A stretch of 64,000 bases of DNA from contig DFZK01000005.1 of the NCBI GenBank assembly GCA_002382085.1, forward strand, positions 186,001 to 250,000, in the 5' to 3' direction. The notes beneath the pieces are model-generated. The model was not told the origin of the DNA. It made no database searches and saw nothing but the letters and a program-made list of their open reading frames with translations. The DNA is from Sulfurospirillum sp. UBA4058. GTDB taxonomy: Bacteria > Campylobacterota > Campylobacteria > Campylobacterales > Sulfurospirillaceae. This document shows, piece by piece, positions 8,354 to 17,398 of this stretch (the first letter of the stretch is position 1; every line of letters starts with the position of its first letter). A program made the translations under genes and the position numbers.

Positions 8354-9580
8354 ATGAAAAAAAATGTCAAAAAAGTGGTTTTAGCATACTCCGGCGGACT
8401 TGATACCAGTATTATTTTAAAATGGCTCCAAGACGAGTACCAATGTGAAGTTGTTACGTTTACCGCAGACATCGGTCAAGGTGAAGAGTTAGAACCGGCA
8501 CGTAAAAAAGCGATCTCTTTGGGTATAAAGCCAGAAAATATTTTTATCGAAGACTTAAAAGAAGAATTTGTACGCGATTACGTATTCCCGATGTTTAGAG
8601 CCAATGCGATTTATGAGGGCGAGTATCTTTTAGGTACATCGATCGCACGTCCTTTGATCGCCAAACGCCAAGCGGAGATTGCCGCAATGGTCGGAGCTGA
8701 CGGCGTAAGCCACGGCGCAACGGGTAAAGGTAACGATCAAGTCCGTTTTGAGATGGGTTACCTTAGTATGAACTCCGATCTTACCATTATCGCTCCATGG
8801 CGTGAGTGGGACTTGAACTCTCGTGAAAAGCTCCTTGCATACGCTGAGAAAAACGGCATCAGCATCGAGAAAAAACCGGGTAAATCGCCCTATTCGATGG
8901 ATGCGAATTTATTGCATATCTCGTACGAGGGTTTAGTGCTTGAAAATCCGGCCGCAGAGCCTGAGGAAGATATGTGGCGATGGACGGTAAGTCCCGAAAA
9001 AGCACCCGATCAATCCGAAGTCATTGAAATTACGTATGAAAAAGGCGATCCGATTGCATTAAACGGCGTCAAACTAAGCCCTGCAACGATGCTGACCAAA
9101 CTCAACGAACTGGGTTGCAAACACGGCATTGGTCGTATCGACATCGTTGAGAACCGTTTTGTCGGTATGAAAAGTAGAGGCTGTTATGAAACTCCGGGCG
9201 GTACCATCATGCTTCGTGCGCACAGAGCGATTGAGAGCATTACGTTAGACCGTGAAGCGGCGCATTTTAAAGATGAGATTATGCCTCGCTATGCCAAAAC
9301 GATTTACAACGGATTCTGGTTCTCTCCAGAGCGCGAAATGATGCAAGCAGCGATTGACAAGTCGCAAGAGACCGTAAATGGCACCGTCAAACTGAAACTT
9401 TACAAAGGCAATGTTTCCGTCATCGGAAGAGATTCTAAAACCAACAATCTCTTTAACGAAGCATTTTGTACCTTTGAAGAGGACGAAGTGTATAACCAAA
9501 AAGATGCGGCAGGGTTTATCAAACTCAATGCGCTACGTTTTATTATCAGCGGAAAAAACAGAAAAAAACAAGGAAATTAA
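8354..9580 (+). CDS. argG: argininosuccinate synthase
   Basis: The 408-residue product starts KKVVLAYSGGLDTSIILKWL, the ATP pyrophosphatase loop SGGLDTS that binds ATP. It continues with GHGATGKGNDQVRFE-type motifs (SHGATGKGNDQVRFEMGYLS). It condenses citrulline and aspartate in arginine synthesis. The start at 8354 has GAGGA upstream and gives the normal family length; the frame is open further upstream to 8255 but those residues are not family-like. The neighbours rplI, hslV, hslU and era follow on the same strand, an order I also know from Campylobacter. Confidence 0.95.
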   Translation: MKKNVKKVVLAYSGGLDTSIILKWLQDEYQCEVVTFTADIGQGEELEPARKKAISLGIKPENIFIEDLKEEFVRDYVFPMFRANAIYEGEYLLGTSIARPLIAKRQAEIAAMVGADGVSHGATGKGNDQVRFEMGYLSMNSDLTIIAPWREWDLNSREKLLAYAEKNGISIEKKPGKSPYSMDANLLHISYEGLVLENPAAEPEEDMWRWTVSPEKAPDQSEVIEITYEKGDPIALNGVKLSPATMLTKLNELGCKHGIGRIDIVENRFVGMKSRGCYETPGGTIMLRAHRAIESITLDREAAHFKDEIMPRYAKTIYNGFWFSPEREMMQAAIDKSQETVNGTVKLKLYKGNVSVIGRDSKTNNLFNEAFCTFEEDEVYNQKDAAGFIKLNALRFIISGKNRKKQGN

Positions 9581-9617
9581 GGCATTACGATGCCGATGAT
9601 CTCCGAAAGATACGTCG

Positions 9618-10013
9618 ATGAGTCAATTATATCTACAAGAGATTGAGAGAAGCCACGAAATGAGTCCGGAGGAGTTACATGTACTTCTTCTAGCGAGGGC
9701 AAAAGGTCGTGTCTCGTTTTGGTTAATCGATGTTCGCGAGAAAAGCGAATATACGGCATCGAGTATTAAGGGAACCGACGGCGTGTTCCCGACCTCAACG
9801 CTGCATACGCAGCTCAATGCAATCTTTAAATTACAAGATCGTTTAATTGTTTTTTACTGCACGAATGCAAGCCGAACCATACGTTTAATTCCACGCCTTA
9901 AACGTATGGGTTTTACCAAAATAGCGCATCTTAGCGGCGGAATCAACGAATACGGCGGAGAGAAATTGAAAAATGCTCCTCTGCCTCCTATCAATTACAA
10001 GGAGATACTATGA
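9618..10013 (+). CDS. rhodanese-like domain protein
   Basis: A 131-residue single rhodanese domain: FWLIDVREKSEYTASSIKGT near residue 34, and the active loop FYCTNASRT with the catalytic Cys near residue 83, then HLSGGINEYGG. Such proteins carry persulfide sulfur or sense it; the substrate cannot be told. The ribosome binding site is weak, and a start at the internal Met (residue 15) is possible. Its stop overlaps the rplI start by four bases, so it is probably transcribed from argG onward together with rplI. Confidence 0.88.
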   Translation: MSQLYLQEIERSHEMSPEELHVLLLARAKGRVSFWLIDVREKSEYTASSIKGTDGVFPTSTLHTQLNAIFKLQDRLIVFYCTNASRTIRLIPRLKRMGFTKIAHLSGGINEYGGEKLKNAPLPPINYKEIL

Positions 10014-10456
10014 AAGTTTTACTGATCAAAGACGTCAAAGATTTAGGGAAAAAAGGCGAAATTAAAGAGGTCAAAGACGGATACGGTCAAAATTTCCTCA
10101 TCGGAAAAGGGTATGCCCTGTTAGCTACCAATGAAGTAATGCGCAAATACGAAGCGGAACAACGTAAAAAAGCCGCAGCCGAAGCGGAAGAAATCGCTCA
10201 TCTTAAAACGATACAAGCGAAATTGGCAACGTTAAAATTGACCGTCAAGCGTAAACTCGGAGCAAACGGTAGCCTTTTCGGTGCCGTTACCAAAGATGAA
10301 ATTGCGCACGAACTTAAAACGCAACACGGTATCGAAATCGATAAAAAAACCGTCGAAATCGATCAAGCAATCAAAACGACGGGAAATTTTGACGTCAGTA
10401 TTAAATTAGGACACGGCATTCACGCCCTCTTGTCCCTTATCATTATCGGAGAGTAA
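10010..10456 (+). CDS. rplI: 50S ribosomal protein L9
   Basis: The 148-residue product has the L9 signature: MKVLLIKDVKDLGKKGEIKE and VKDGYGQNFLIGKGYA, then a long charged connecting helix (residues about 45-75) and the C-terminal domain from GANGSLFGAVT. It binds 23S rRNA near the L1 stalk. AAGGAG sits 6 bases before the ATG inside the end of the rhodanese gene. It is followed after 5 bases by hslV. Confidence 0.97.
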   Translation: MKVLLIKDVKDLGKKGEIKEVKDGYGQNFLIGKGYALLATNEVMRKYEAEQRKKAAAEAEEIAHLKTIQAKLATLKLTVKRKLGANGSLFGAVTKDEIAHELKTQHGIEIDKKTVEIDQAIKTTGNFDVSIKLGHGIHALLSLIIIGE

Positions 10457-10461
10457 CGTTA

Positions 10462-11007
10462 ATGTTTGAAGCAACCACCATTCTTGCATGTCGAGGCGAA
10501 AATAAAGCCGTTATCGGCGGCGACGGACAAGTCACGTTCGGCAATACGGTGCTCAAAAACAATGCCACGAAAATTCGCAAGCTTTACAACGGTAAAGTCT
10601 TAACGGGCTTTGCCGGAAGTACCGCCGATGCTTTCAACCTTTTTGACATGTTTGAGACGATTTTAGAGCAAAAAAAAGGCGATTTATACAAATCGGTTAT
10701 CGAGTTTTCCAAAGAGTGGCGAAAAGACAAAATGTTGCGTCGGTTGGAAGCAATGATGATCGTACTTGATTGCGATCATATCTTTATTCTCAGCGGTACC
10801 GGCGACGTGGTTGAACCCGAAGACGGAAAAATCGCGGCAATCGGTAGCGGCGGAAATTATGCCATTGCGGCAGCTCGAGCCCTAGATAGGCATGCAAAAC
10901 TTGATGAAGAGACGATTGTCTTGGAAAGCCTTAAAATCGCAAGTGAATTGTGTATCTATACCAACGATCGTATTAAGACGTTTGTTTTAGAAAAGAGTGC
11001 TTCATGA
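10462..11007 (+). CDS. hslV: ATP-dependent protease subunit HslV
   Basis: The 181-residue proteasome-like peptidase has motifs VIGGDGQVTFGN and GFAGSTADAFNLFDMFE. The predicted catalytic threonine lies at residue 5 or 6 of MFEATTI, so a short propeptide (MFEA) precedes it, as in other members of this phylum, whereas the E. coli protein begins directly with MTTI. It forms a double hexamer capped by HslU. The stop overlaps the hslU start by four bases. Confidence 0.95.
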   Translation: MFEATTILACRGENKAVIGGDGQVTFGNTVLKNNATKIRKLYNGKVLTGFAGSTADAFNLFDMFETILEQKKGDLYKSVIEFSKEWRKDKMLRRLEAMMIVLDCDHIFILSGTGDVVEPEDGKIAAIGSGGNYAIAAARALDRHAKLDEETIVLESLKIASELCIYTNDRIKTFVLEKSAS

Positions 11008-12329
11008 ATTTAACGCCTAAACAAATCGTTGCCTATTTGGATGAGTATATTATCGGTCAAACCAACGCCAAAAAAGCCATTGCCATTGCCCTTCGCAACC
11101 GATACCGCAGGCTTTTACTCGAAGGCGACATGGTCGACGAGGTGATGCCTAAAAATATTCTTATGATCGGCTCTACGGGCGTGGGTAAAACCGAGATTGC
11201 ACGTCGAATGGCAAAAATGCTCTCTTTGCCTTTTGTTAAAGTGGAAGCGAGCAAATATACCGAAGTCGGATTCGTCGGTCGAGACGTCGAATCGATGGTT
11301 CGAGACTTAATGATGGCTTCGATCAATCTCGTCAAAGCGGAACATCGAGAAAAAAATCAGGAGACTATCGCCTTACATGTCGAAAAAATTATTATCGAAA
11401 AACTGCTTCCCCCGCTTCCTAAAGGCGTGAGTGAAGAGAAAAAAGCCGAATACGAACGAAGCTTTGAAAAAATGCGCCAAAAACTCCGTGATGGAGAATT
11501 GGACGAGCTTAAAATTGAAATAGAGCTTTCGCAAAGCAATAACGATTTGGGCGATTCTTCCTTACCGCCCGAGATGGTGAAAGTGCAAGAGTCGTTCATC
11601 AAAATTTTAGGCACGGGACAAAATTCGATCAAAAAAGAGATGAGCGTTAAAGATGCGAAAGAAGCACTCAAACTCGAAGCAAGCGAGAAATTACTCGATA
11701 TGGAAGCGATTAAAAGCGAAGCAAGAGACCGTGCTCAAAACGGAGGTATTATTTTTATCGACGAGATCGATAAAATAGCCGTCAGTGCTTCTCAATCCAA
11801 CCGTAGCGATCCTAGCAAAGAAGGTGTTCAACGCGATTTATTGCCCATTGTCGAAGGTAGCGACGTTACGACGAAATTCGGTACGATTAAAACCGACCAT
11901 GTACTTTTTATTTCGGCAGGTGCATTTCACTTAAGCAAACCGAGCGATTTGATCCCCGAATTGCAAGGGCGATTCCCGTTACGCGTCGAGTTGAATGCTT
12001 TAAGCGAAGAAGTGCTTTACAAAATCTTAACGCAACCTAAAAATTCTCTCCTTCGTCAGTATCAAGCGTTACTCAAAACGGAAGGCGTCGAGTTGATTTT
12101 TGAAGAAGACGCGATTCGCGCTATTGCTAAAATTGCGCAAACGACCAACGAAAGAACCGAAGACATCGGAGCTAGAAGATTGCATACCGTTATTGAAAAA
12201 GTATTGGAAGAGATCAGTTACAGTGCCGACGAACACCGAGGCGAGACCCTTTACGTCACAAAAGAGTTGGTACACCAAAAATTAGACGCTATCGTTGAAA
12301 ACGAAGATAGCAGTCGCTATATTTTATAA
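11004..12329 (+). CDS. hslU: ATP-dependent protease ATPase subunit HslU
   Basis: A 441-residue AAA+ unfoldase starting MNLTPKQIVAYLDEYIIGQ. Walker A is MIGSTGVGKTEIARRMA (about residue 56), the pore loop region is KYTEVGFVGRDVES, the insertion (I) domain spans about residues 115-240, and Walker B is IIFIDEIDKIA. The C terminus RYIL docks into HslV. It is coupled to hslV by a four-base overlap, and era follows after 9 bases. Confidence 0.96.
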   Translation: MNLTPKQIVAYLDEYIIGQTNAKKAIAIALRNRYRRLLLEGDMVDEVMPKNILMIGSTGVGKTEIARRMAKMLSLPFVKVEASKYTEVGFVGRDVESMVRDLMMASINLVKAEHREKNQETIALHVEKIIIEKLLPPLPKGVSEEKKAEYERSFEKMRQKLRDGELDELKIEIELSQSNNDLGDSSLPPEMVKVQESFIKILGTGQNSIKKEMSVKDAKEALKLEASEKLLDMEAIKSEARDRAQNGGIIFIDEIDKIAVSASQSNRSDPSKEGVQRDLLPIVEGSDVTTKFGTIKTDHVLFISAGAFHLSKPSDLIPELQGRFPLRVELNALSEEVLYKILTQPKNSLLRQYQALLKTEGVELIFEEDAIRAIAKIAQTTNERTEDIGARRLHTVIEKVLEEISYSADEHRGETLYVTKELVHQKLDAIVENEDSSRYIL

Positions 12330-12338
12330 AGTAGGATT

Positions 12339-13235
12339 ATGATAGAACCTCTTAAAACTAAAGCCGGCTTTGTTGCCGTCGTCGGACGTCCCAATGCCGG
12401 TAAAAGCTCTTTGTTGAACTGGCTTATCGGTGAAAAACTTGCACTGGTTTCGCATAAAGCCAATGCAACGCGCAAGCGACTCAATATGATCGCTATGCAT
12501 GAAAATGCCCAAATTATCTTTATCGATACTCCGGGTATCCACGAACAGGAACGACTTCTCAATCAATTTATGCTCGAAGAAGCAATGAAGGCGATGGGTG
12601 ATTGCGATCTTATCTTATTTCTCACGCCCGTTACCGATAGCCTACAACACTACGTCGATTTTTTAGCTTTATCTAAACCCGACGTGCCGCACATCGTCCT
12701 TTTAACCAAAACGGATACCGTTTCTCAAACGGCACTTTTGGATAAAATAACGCAATATCAAGCGTATCAAGATAAATTTGCGGCATTAATTCCCGTTTCG
12801 GTTAAAAAAGGAATCTCACAATCCTATCTTTTAGATACCATTAGTCGATTTATACCGGAACATCCTTATTTGTACGATCCGGAAATATTGACGACGGAAC
12901 GCTCTCGTGATATTTACAAAGAGCTGATTCGTGAGGCAATTTTTGAATATACGAGTGATGAAGTACCCTATTTCTCGGATGTTTTAATCGATAAAGTCGA
13001 AGAAAAAGAGTCAATCGATCATATTTATGCTACTATTGTCGTCGATAAAAAGAGTCAGAAGGGTATTCTTATCGGAAAAGAAGGTCAAACCCTCAAAAGA
13101 ATCGGCTCTCACGCCCGTCGATCGATTGAAGAATTGTCACAAAAACGTCTCTTTTTGAAACTTGTCGTCGTTGTGAAGCAAGGCTGGAGTCAAGATAAAG
13201 AATTATTGAAGAAAATAGGTTATATAGTAGAATAA
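12339..13235 (+). CDS. era: GTPase Era
   Basis: A 298-residue GTP-binding protein with G1 GRPNAGKSSLL (about residue 17), G3 DTPGIHE and G4 TKTD. A C-terminal KH RNA-binding domain has KGILIGKEGQTLKRIG near residue 245. Era binds the 3' end of 16S rRNA during 30S assembly. It closes the argG-era block; about 70 bases then separate it from the pilus-like operon. Confidence 0.95.
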   Translation: MIEPLKTKAGFVAVVGRPNAGKSSLLNWLIGEKLALVSHKANATRKRLNMIAMHENAQIIFIDTPGIHEQERLLNQFMLEEAMKAMGDCDLILFLTPVTDSLQHYVDFLALSKPDVPHIVLLTKTDTVSQTALLDKITQYQAYQDKFAALIPVSVKKGISQSYLLDTISRFIPEHPYLYDPEILTTERSRDIYKELIREAIFEYTSDEVPYFSDVLIDKVEEKESIDHIYATIVVDKKSQKGILIGKEGQTLKRIGSHARRSIEELSQKRLFLKLVVVVKQGWSQDKELLKKIGYIVE

Positions 13236-13256
13236 AGTAACAATAATATATTATGA

Positions 13257-13262
13257 TATAAT
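13257..13262 (+). promoter_or_regulatory. candidate -10 box for the MSHA/cts-like operon
   Basis: TATAAT at 13257-13262 lies 43 bases before the first gene of the pilus-like operon, in the AT-rich gap after era. No convincing -35 is visible, which is normal for vegetative promoters in this phylum. Confidence 0.4.
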
Positions 13263-13305
13263 TGTTGCACAATGATTAATTTTTAAAATAAAAGGGGTTT
13301 TAAAA

Positions 13306-14832
13306 ATGTCCATAACAGAGGATAGACGTTACAGTTCCCAAATCGTCTCCATCGACCCTTCATCTCTTGTCTCATATGCCTATTCAAAGAATGAAATCAA
13401 ATTAAACAAACTTGAGAAAAGCGATAAAAATGCATTTTTTATCTCTTATCTTTATGCGCGGGATATGATCAGCGCAACGATCGATATTAGTCGAAATATT
13501 CCCGATAGCGATCTTAAAGATGCTATCGAAATCAAAGTTTACGACGAATTGGCGTTAGATACATCCGTGGAATATACGATAACTTATAGCGAAACGGATT
13601 CCAAAGATAGCAAAAATCGATCATTCAACGTTTTTATCGTTGATGCCGCTACTATCGATGGGAAATTAGCTCCGATCAAAAATAAAACACGTTATATCGA
13701 TTACGTGACGCCGGCTCCTTTTTTGCTCAAAGCGTTATATCATAAAAATTTACTTGAACCCGACGGTACGCATTGTTTTGTTTATTTTCAAAAAAACGAT
13801 GCTTTTTTAGCTATTTATAAAGGCGGTGAATATATTTATTCCAAGTCTTTACACTATTCTCTCAAAGAAATTAATGAAAAATTTTGCGAACTCATCGGTG
13901 AAAGAGTCGATGAAGAGGACTTTTACAAATTACTCGTTAATGAGGGACTTCGTGCAACCAATAGCCAACATCAGCAAAGCCTTATGCAACTTTTCGGAGA
14001 AATTTTCCTTTATATTAACGATGTGTTGGTCTTTTGCAAACGGTCTTATAATATCGACTACATCGACAAAATTTTTCTAGGATCTGAAATAGGAACTTTT
14101 TCCGGTATTGACGAATACGGAAGAAGTTATTTGGGATTGGAATCGTTTGAATTTAACTTTAGCATTGCCATCAACTCTAAAGAATGGTATATCGATCAAA
14201 TCCATATTTTAATGATGCTCAGTGCACAGCTTTATTTTGAAAACCATGACGATCGACTGAACTTTTCGATTTTTAAACGCCCTCCTCCACTAAAATATCG
14301 ACCGGTAGGACAACTCCTAGCAATTTTAGCGGCGAGCTTAATTCTTAGTGTTGCTTATCCATCTTATCAATTTGCTTACCACTCCTTTTTAAGTTTACAA
14401 ACCGTCCAAAAGACTGACGAATACAATAAGCTTTTACAAAAAACTTCTAAAATTCGTCAAGATATTGCGGCATTAAAATCAGAAAAAGATAAAGTGGATG
14501 CTCTTCTTAAAGACGAAACAGCAAAATTTGAATTTAGAAAAAAATTGCTATCGGAAATTTATCGTAAAAAAATCTCTTATCCGATGAAAGCGGCAATGCT
14601 TCTTGAAATATTCCAACTTTCCAATCAAAGCGGTAGTAAGGTTGAAAATGTTCTTTTTAAGAACCAACAACTGATGGTATCGATTCAAAACAAAAGTGAG
14701 AAAAAAATTACGGAATTTATCCAAGATCTGACCGAACTCAAAAAATATAAAATCAATACCGATAAAATAGCGCAGGACGACGTAAGTAAATTGTACAGTA
14801 GCGACATTTCAATAGGATTGCATGATGAATAG
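13306..14832 (+). CDS. PilM/PilN-like fused assembly-platform protein (MshI/GspL-like)
   Basis: A 508-residue protein. Residues 1 to about 320 look like an actin-like PilM/GspL cytoplasmic domain (for example VSIDPSSLVSYAYSKNEIKL and HCFVYFQKNDAFLAIYKGGE). One membrane helix follows at about 335-355, then a coiled coil (about 365-415) and a small periplasmic domain, the plan of PilN. A PilM-PilN fusion corresponds to GspL, or MshI plus its partner, and is the first gene of the series. Sequence identity to known families is low; the assignment rests on architecture and gene order. It overlaps the next gene by 11 bases. Confidence 0.65.
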   Translation: MSITEDRRYSSQIVSIDPSSLVSYAYSKNEIKLNKLEKSDKNAFFISYLYARDMISATIDISRNIPDSDLKDAIEIKVYDELALDTSVEYTITYSETDSKDSKNRSFNVFIVDAATIDGKLAPIKNKTRYIDYVTPAPFLLKALYHKNLLEPDGTHCFVYFQKNDAFLAIYKGGEYIYSKSLHYSLKEINEKFCELIGERVDEEDFYKLLVNEGLRATNSQHQQSLMQLFGEIFLYINDVLVFCKRSYNIDYIDKIFLGSEIGTFSGIDEYGRSYLGLESFEFNFSIAINSKEWYIDQIHILMMLSAQLYFENHDDRLNFSIFKRPPPLKYRPVGQLLAILAASLILSVAYPSYQFAYHSFLSLQTVQKTDEYNKLLQKTSKIRQDIAALKSEKDKVDALLKDETAKFEFRKKLLSEIYRKKISYPMKAAMLLEIFQLSNQSGSKVENVLFKNQQLMVSIQNKSEKKITEFIQDLTELKKYKINTDKIAQDDVSKLYSSDISIGLHDE

Positions 14833-15472
14833 CCTTGATTCACTCTTTGATAAAATGGATGCTTTCTTTGCGGGAAAGAAAAAAAATGAAACGTATCTGA
14901 TCTTTTTGATGCTAGCTTCCGTTGTCGGTTTTATCGTTTATAGCTATCTTTTTCCTGTAACGGAATCGATGCTCAAACAATCATTACGTACGGCTCAAGA
15001 AACCGAAAAAAAACTCAAAGAAGAACAATCGTATTTGGCTTCGGTTTCAAAAGACGGTAATGAAAACTTCTTAATCACTAAAATTAAATCCGACATCGAG
15101 CACTCAAAAATTCTACTTGAAAAAGCCACTTACACGAACGCTTATGTCGATACAAAGTTAAAAGAGCTTTCCTATCTTCTTTTTAACGATGAAAATTGGG
15201 CAAAATTTTTAAACTCTATCACGCAATTAGCTCAAAAATATGCCGTGCGTATCAAAGTCATTGAAAATAAAATTAACGAACCGAGTTTACAAAAAATCGA
15301 ACAGATTCTCTCTTTAAAGGTCGATTTCAACGGTCCTTTTGTCAATACGATGAAATTTATGAATGCGATTGAAGAGAGTGAATTGGTGGTTGATATTTAT
15401 GAGCTCAATTGTACGGGAAAGAAAAATATTGAAGGACAATTGAACATTGCCGTTTGGGGGATGAAATATTGA
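14822..15472 (+). CDS. PilO/MshJ-like assembly-platform protein
   Basis: A 216-residue protein with one membrane helix at about residues 25-42 (IFLMLASVVGFIVYSYLF), a coiled coil at about 50-110 and a compact C-terminal domain, the plan of PilO/GspM. Its place after the PilM/N-like gene and before the PilP-like gene and secretin supports this. The stop codon overlaps the TTG start of the next gene (TTGA). Confidence 0.65.
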   Translation: MMNSLDSLFDKMDAFFAGKKKNETYLIFLMLASVVGFIVYSYLFPVTESMLKQSLRTAQETEKKLKEEQSYLASVSKDGNENFLITKIKSDIEHSKILLEKATYTNAYVDTKLKELSYLLFNDENWAKFLNSITQLAQKYAVRIKVIENKINEPSLQKIEQILSLKVDFNGPFVNTMKFMNAIEESELVVDIYELNCTGKKNIEGQLNIAVWGMKY

Positions 15473-15897
15473 AAACGTTCTTATCCATTATCGTCATGAC
15501 ATGTACGATCGTAGCGGTGATCGAAGCAAAAAGTAATCTAACGTTAAACGATGAAGTTAAAACGTATGATACCATTTTTGAAAAAATTGCAGAAAAAAGA
15601 ATCGGTGCGAATATTGCTCTTTTGGATACATTGGGAAATCCTTTTGTTTCACTTTCATCCGATTTAAATGTCCCTGAGCACAATGCTTCGTCAAAAGTAG
15701 AGACATTTACGCTCGAAGCCACTTTTGAATCAAGGGCAAAAATTAACGGCGTATGGTACGGGAAAAATGATGATGTCGAAGCCTACAAGCTTGTAAAAAT
15801 TACACGTAATAGTGCCCTATTACAAAATGACAATGATAAAAAAGAACTTTTTATAAGGACGAAAGATGAGAGTAATGTTAAAATTTTTGCCAAATAA
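15469..15897 (+). CDS. PilP/MshK-like periplasmic protein (CtsR position)
   Basis: The 142-residue product starts at TTG 15469 with GGGGG 8 bases before it; the alternative is a TTG at 15454. An N-terminal hydrophobic stretch (TFLSIIVMTCTIVAVIEA) serves as signal or anchor, and the rest forms a small beta-rich domain (NGVWYGKNDDVEAYKLVKI), as expected for PilP/GspC-like proteins that contact the secretin. In Campylobacter jejuni the gene before the secretin ctsD is ctsR; equivalence is inferred from position. It overlaps the secretin gene by 32 bases. Confidence 0.6.
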   Translation: MKTFLSIIVMTCTIVAVIEAKSNLTLNDEVKTYDTIFEKIAEKRIGANIALLDTLGNPFVSLSSDLNVPEHNASSKVETFTLEATFESRAKINGVWYGKNDDVEAYKLVKITRNSALLQNDNDKKELFIRTKDESNVKIFAK

Positions 15898-17398
15898 TAT
15901 TATTGCATGTATGGCAATTATAGCGTTTTCGCTATCTCCCGTTTTAGCGGTCGATAAAGCAAAAACGTGTGAACATCGTACTTTTAATATTAAAACCAAT
16001 AATAAAGCAACGGGTGCGGAATTGCTCACCGAATTGGCCGACGTATGCGATTTTAGTATCGTCGTTAAAGATACGGAAGCAGAAAAAATTTTGGCAAAAA
16101 ACCTAAACGGCATCAATATTAAAAATCTCTCTTTAGACGAAGTCTTTCAAATTGTTCTTCACGATAATGATCTTTTCTATACGTATGATAAAAATTTTCT
16201 CAAAATTTCGGCGCTCTCGACAAAATCCTTTAAAGTCGATTATATTTCATCCGTTCGTGAAGGTAAAGCGGTTATCAATGCTTCGGTAGACGCGACGCCT
16301 AAAGAAGTGGGTAACAACGGTACATCGAGCGGTGCAAACCTGAGTACCAATCAAAATTCCATTTCTTCTAACGAATCTTTTGACTTTTGGAAAACAATTT
16401 CCAGTGAACTCATGTCCGTTTTAAATACGGGAGCAGAATCCTATACCGCACAAGCACCTATTATTAACGCTAGTGCGGGTATTATTACCGTTACGGCGAC
16501 AAAAAAGCAACTCAATCGTGTTGCCGAATACATCGACTTACTCAAAGAGCGATTGCATAAACAAGTCCTTATCGATGTTTCGATCTTGTCCGTTGCATTA
16601 AGCACAAGCAATAAAACAGGCGTTGACTGGAGCAAATTTTCTTTATCATTAACGACGGATGCAAATTTTCTCAATAACTCTAATTTTACAAATCCAAATC
16701 ATAGTATTATTAGCCAACACGGAGGCACAACAGTAGGTTCTAATTCATTAACGGTTGCCAATGGTGCATCTTTTTCAATGTCTGGGCTTATGGATTTTCT
16801 TGCCTCAAATGGAGATACGCGCGTCGTTTCAAGCCCCAAAGTTTTAACCATGAATAACCAACAAGCCCTCATCACGGTAGGAGATAATATTAATTATCGT
16901 GTACCTGAAGATACGACCAATACGGCAACAACAACAACTACGTTAACGACTACGTATACGAACTATTCAATTTTTATCGGTATCTTGCTTAATATTACGC
17001 CTGAAATATCTGAAGATAATGAAATTATTTTGCGAATCAACCCTTCGGTAAGTAACTTTAAATATTCCGACGACGATACAAGAACAACCGACCCTCGTGA
17101 AATTGCCCCGGATACCACCGAGAAAAAGCTTTCAACGGTCGTAAAAGTCAAAGACGGCAGTACGATTATTTTAGGCGGACTCATAGCCAATACCAAAGGA
17201 AAAGAAGCAAGTAACGTCCCTGTTCTTAGTAGCATTCCTTTGCTCGGCGAAGCCTTTAAGCATTCTGCCGACACGATTAGCACGACAGAGCTTGTTTTTG
17301 TTATTACTCCACGTATTGTCGGTGCTAAAGGAACGGATAAAACAACGCTTAAAGATCTCGGGTATAGCCAAAAAGTCTATGAACAGCCATTACAGTGA
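15866..17398 (+). CDS. secretin of a type II secretion / MSHA-like system (CtsD/MshL-like)
   Basis: A 510-residue outer-membrane secretin with a signal peptide (residues 1 to about 27), an STN domain at about 35-115 (KATGAELLTELADVCDFSIV), a Ser/Asn/Thr-rich linker at about 135-160 and the secretin domain to the end. Hallmarks are VVSSPKVLTMNNQQALITVG, KDGSTIILGGLIANT and the closing TTELVFVITPRIV. It forms the gated outer-membrane ring. AAGGACG precedes the ATG within the previous gene. It overlaps the next gene by 20 bases. Confidence 0.92.
   Translation: MRVMLKFLPNNIIACMAIIAFSLSPVLAVDKAKTCEHRTFNIKTNNKATGAELLTELADVCDFSIVVKDTEAEKILAKNLNGINIKNLSLDEVFQIVLHDNDLFYTYDKNFLKISALSTKSFKVDYISSVREGKAVINASVDATPKEVGNNGTSSGANLSTNQNSISSNESFDFWKTISSELMSVLNTGAESYTAQAPIINASAGIITVTATKKQLNRVAEYIDLLKERLHKQVLIDVSILSVALSTSNKTGVDWSKFSLSLTTDANFLNNSNFTNPNHSIISQHGGTTVGSNSLTVANGASFSMSGLMDFLASNGDTRVVSSPKVLTMNNQQALITVGDNINYRVPEDTTNTATTTTTLTTTYTNYSIFIGILLNITPEISEDNEIILRINPSVSNFKYSDDDTRTTDPREIAPDTTEKKLSTVVKVKDGSTIILGGLIANTKGKEASNVPVLSSIPLLGEAFKHSADTISTTELVFVITPRIVGAKGTDKTTLKDLGYSQKVYEQPLQ

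Noticed and set aside
15454..15468. Earlier TTG start for the PilP-like gene
   Set aside because: It would lie within the ribosome binding site; the TTG at 15469 overlaps the previous stop and is better spaced.
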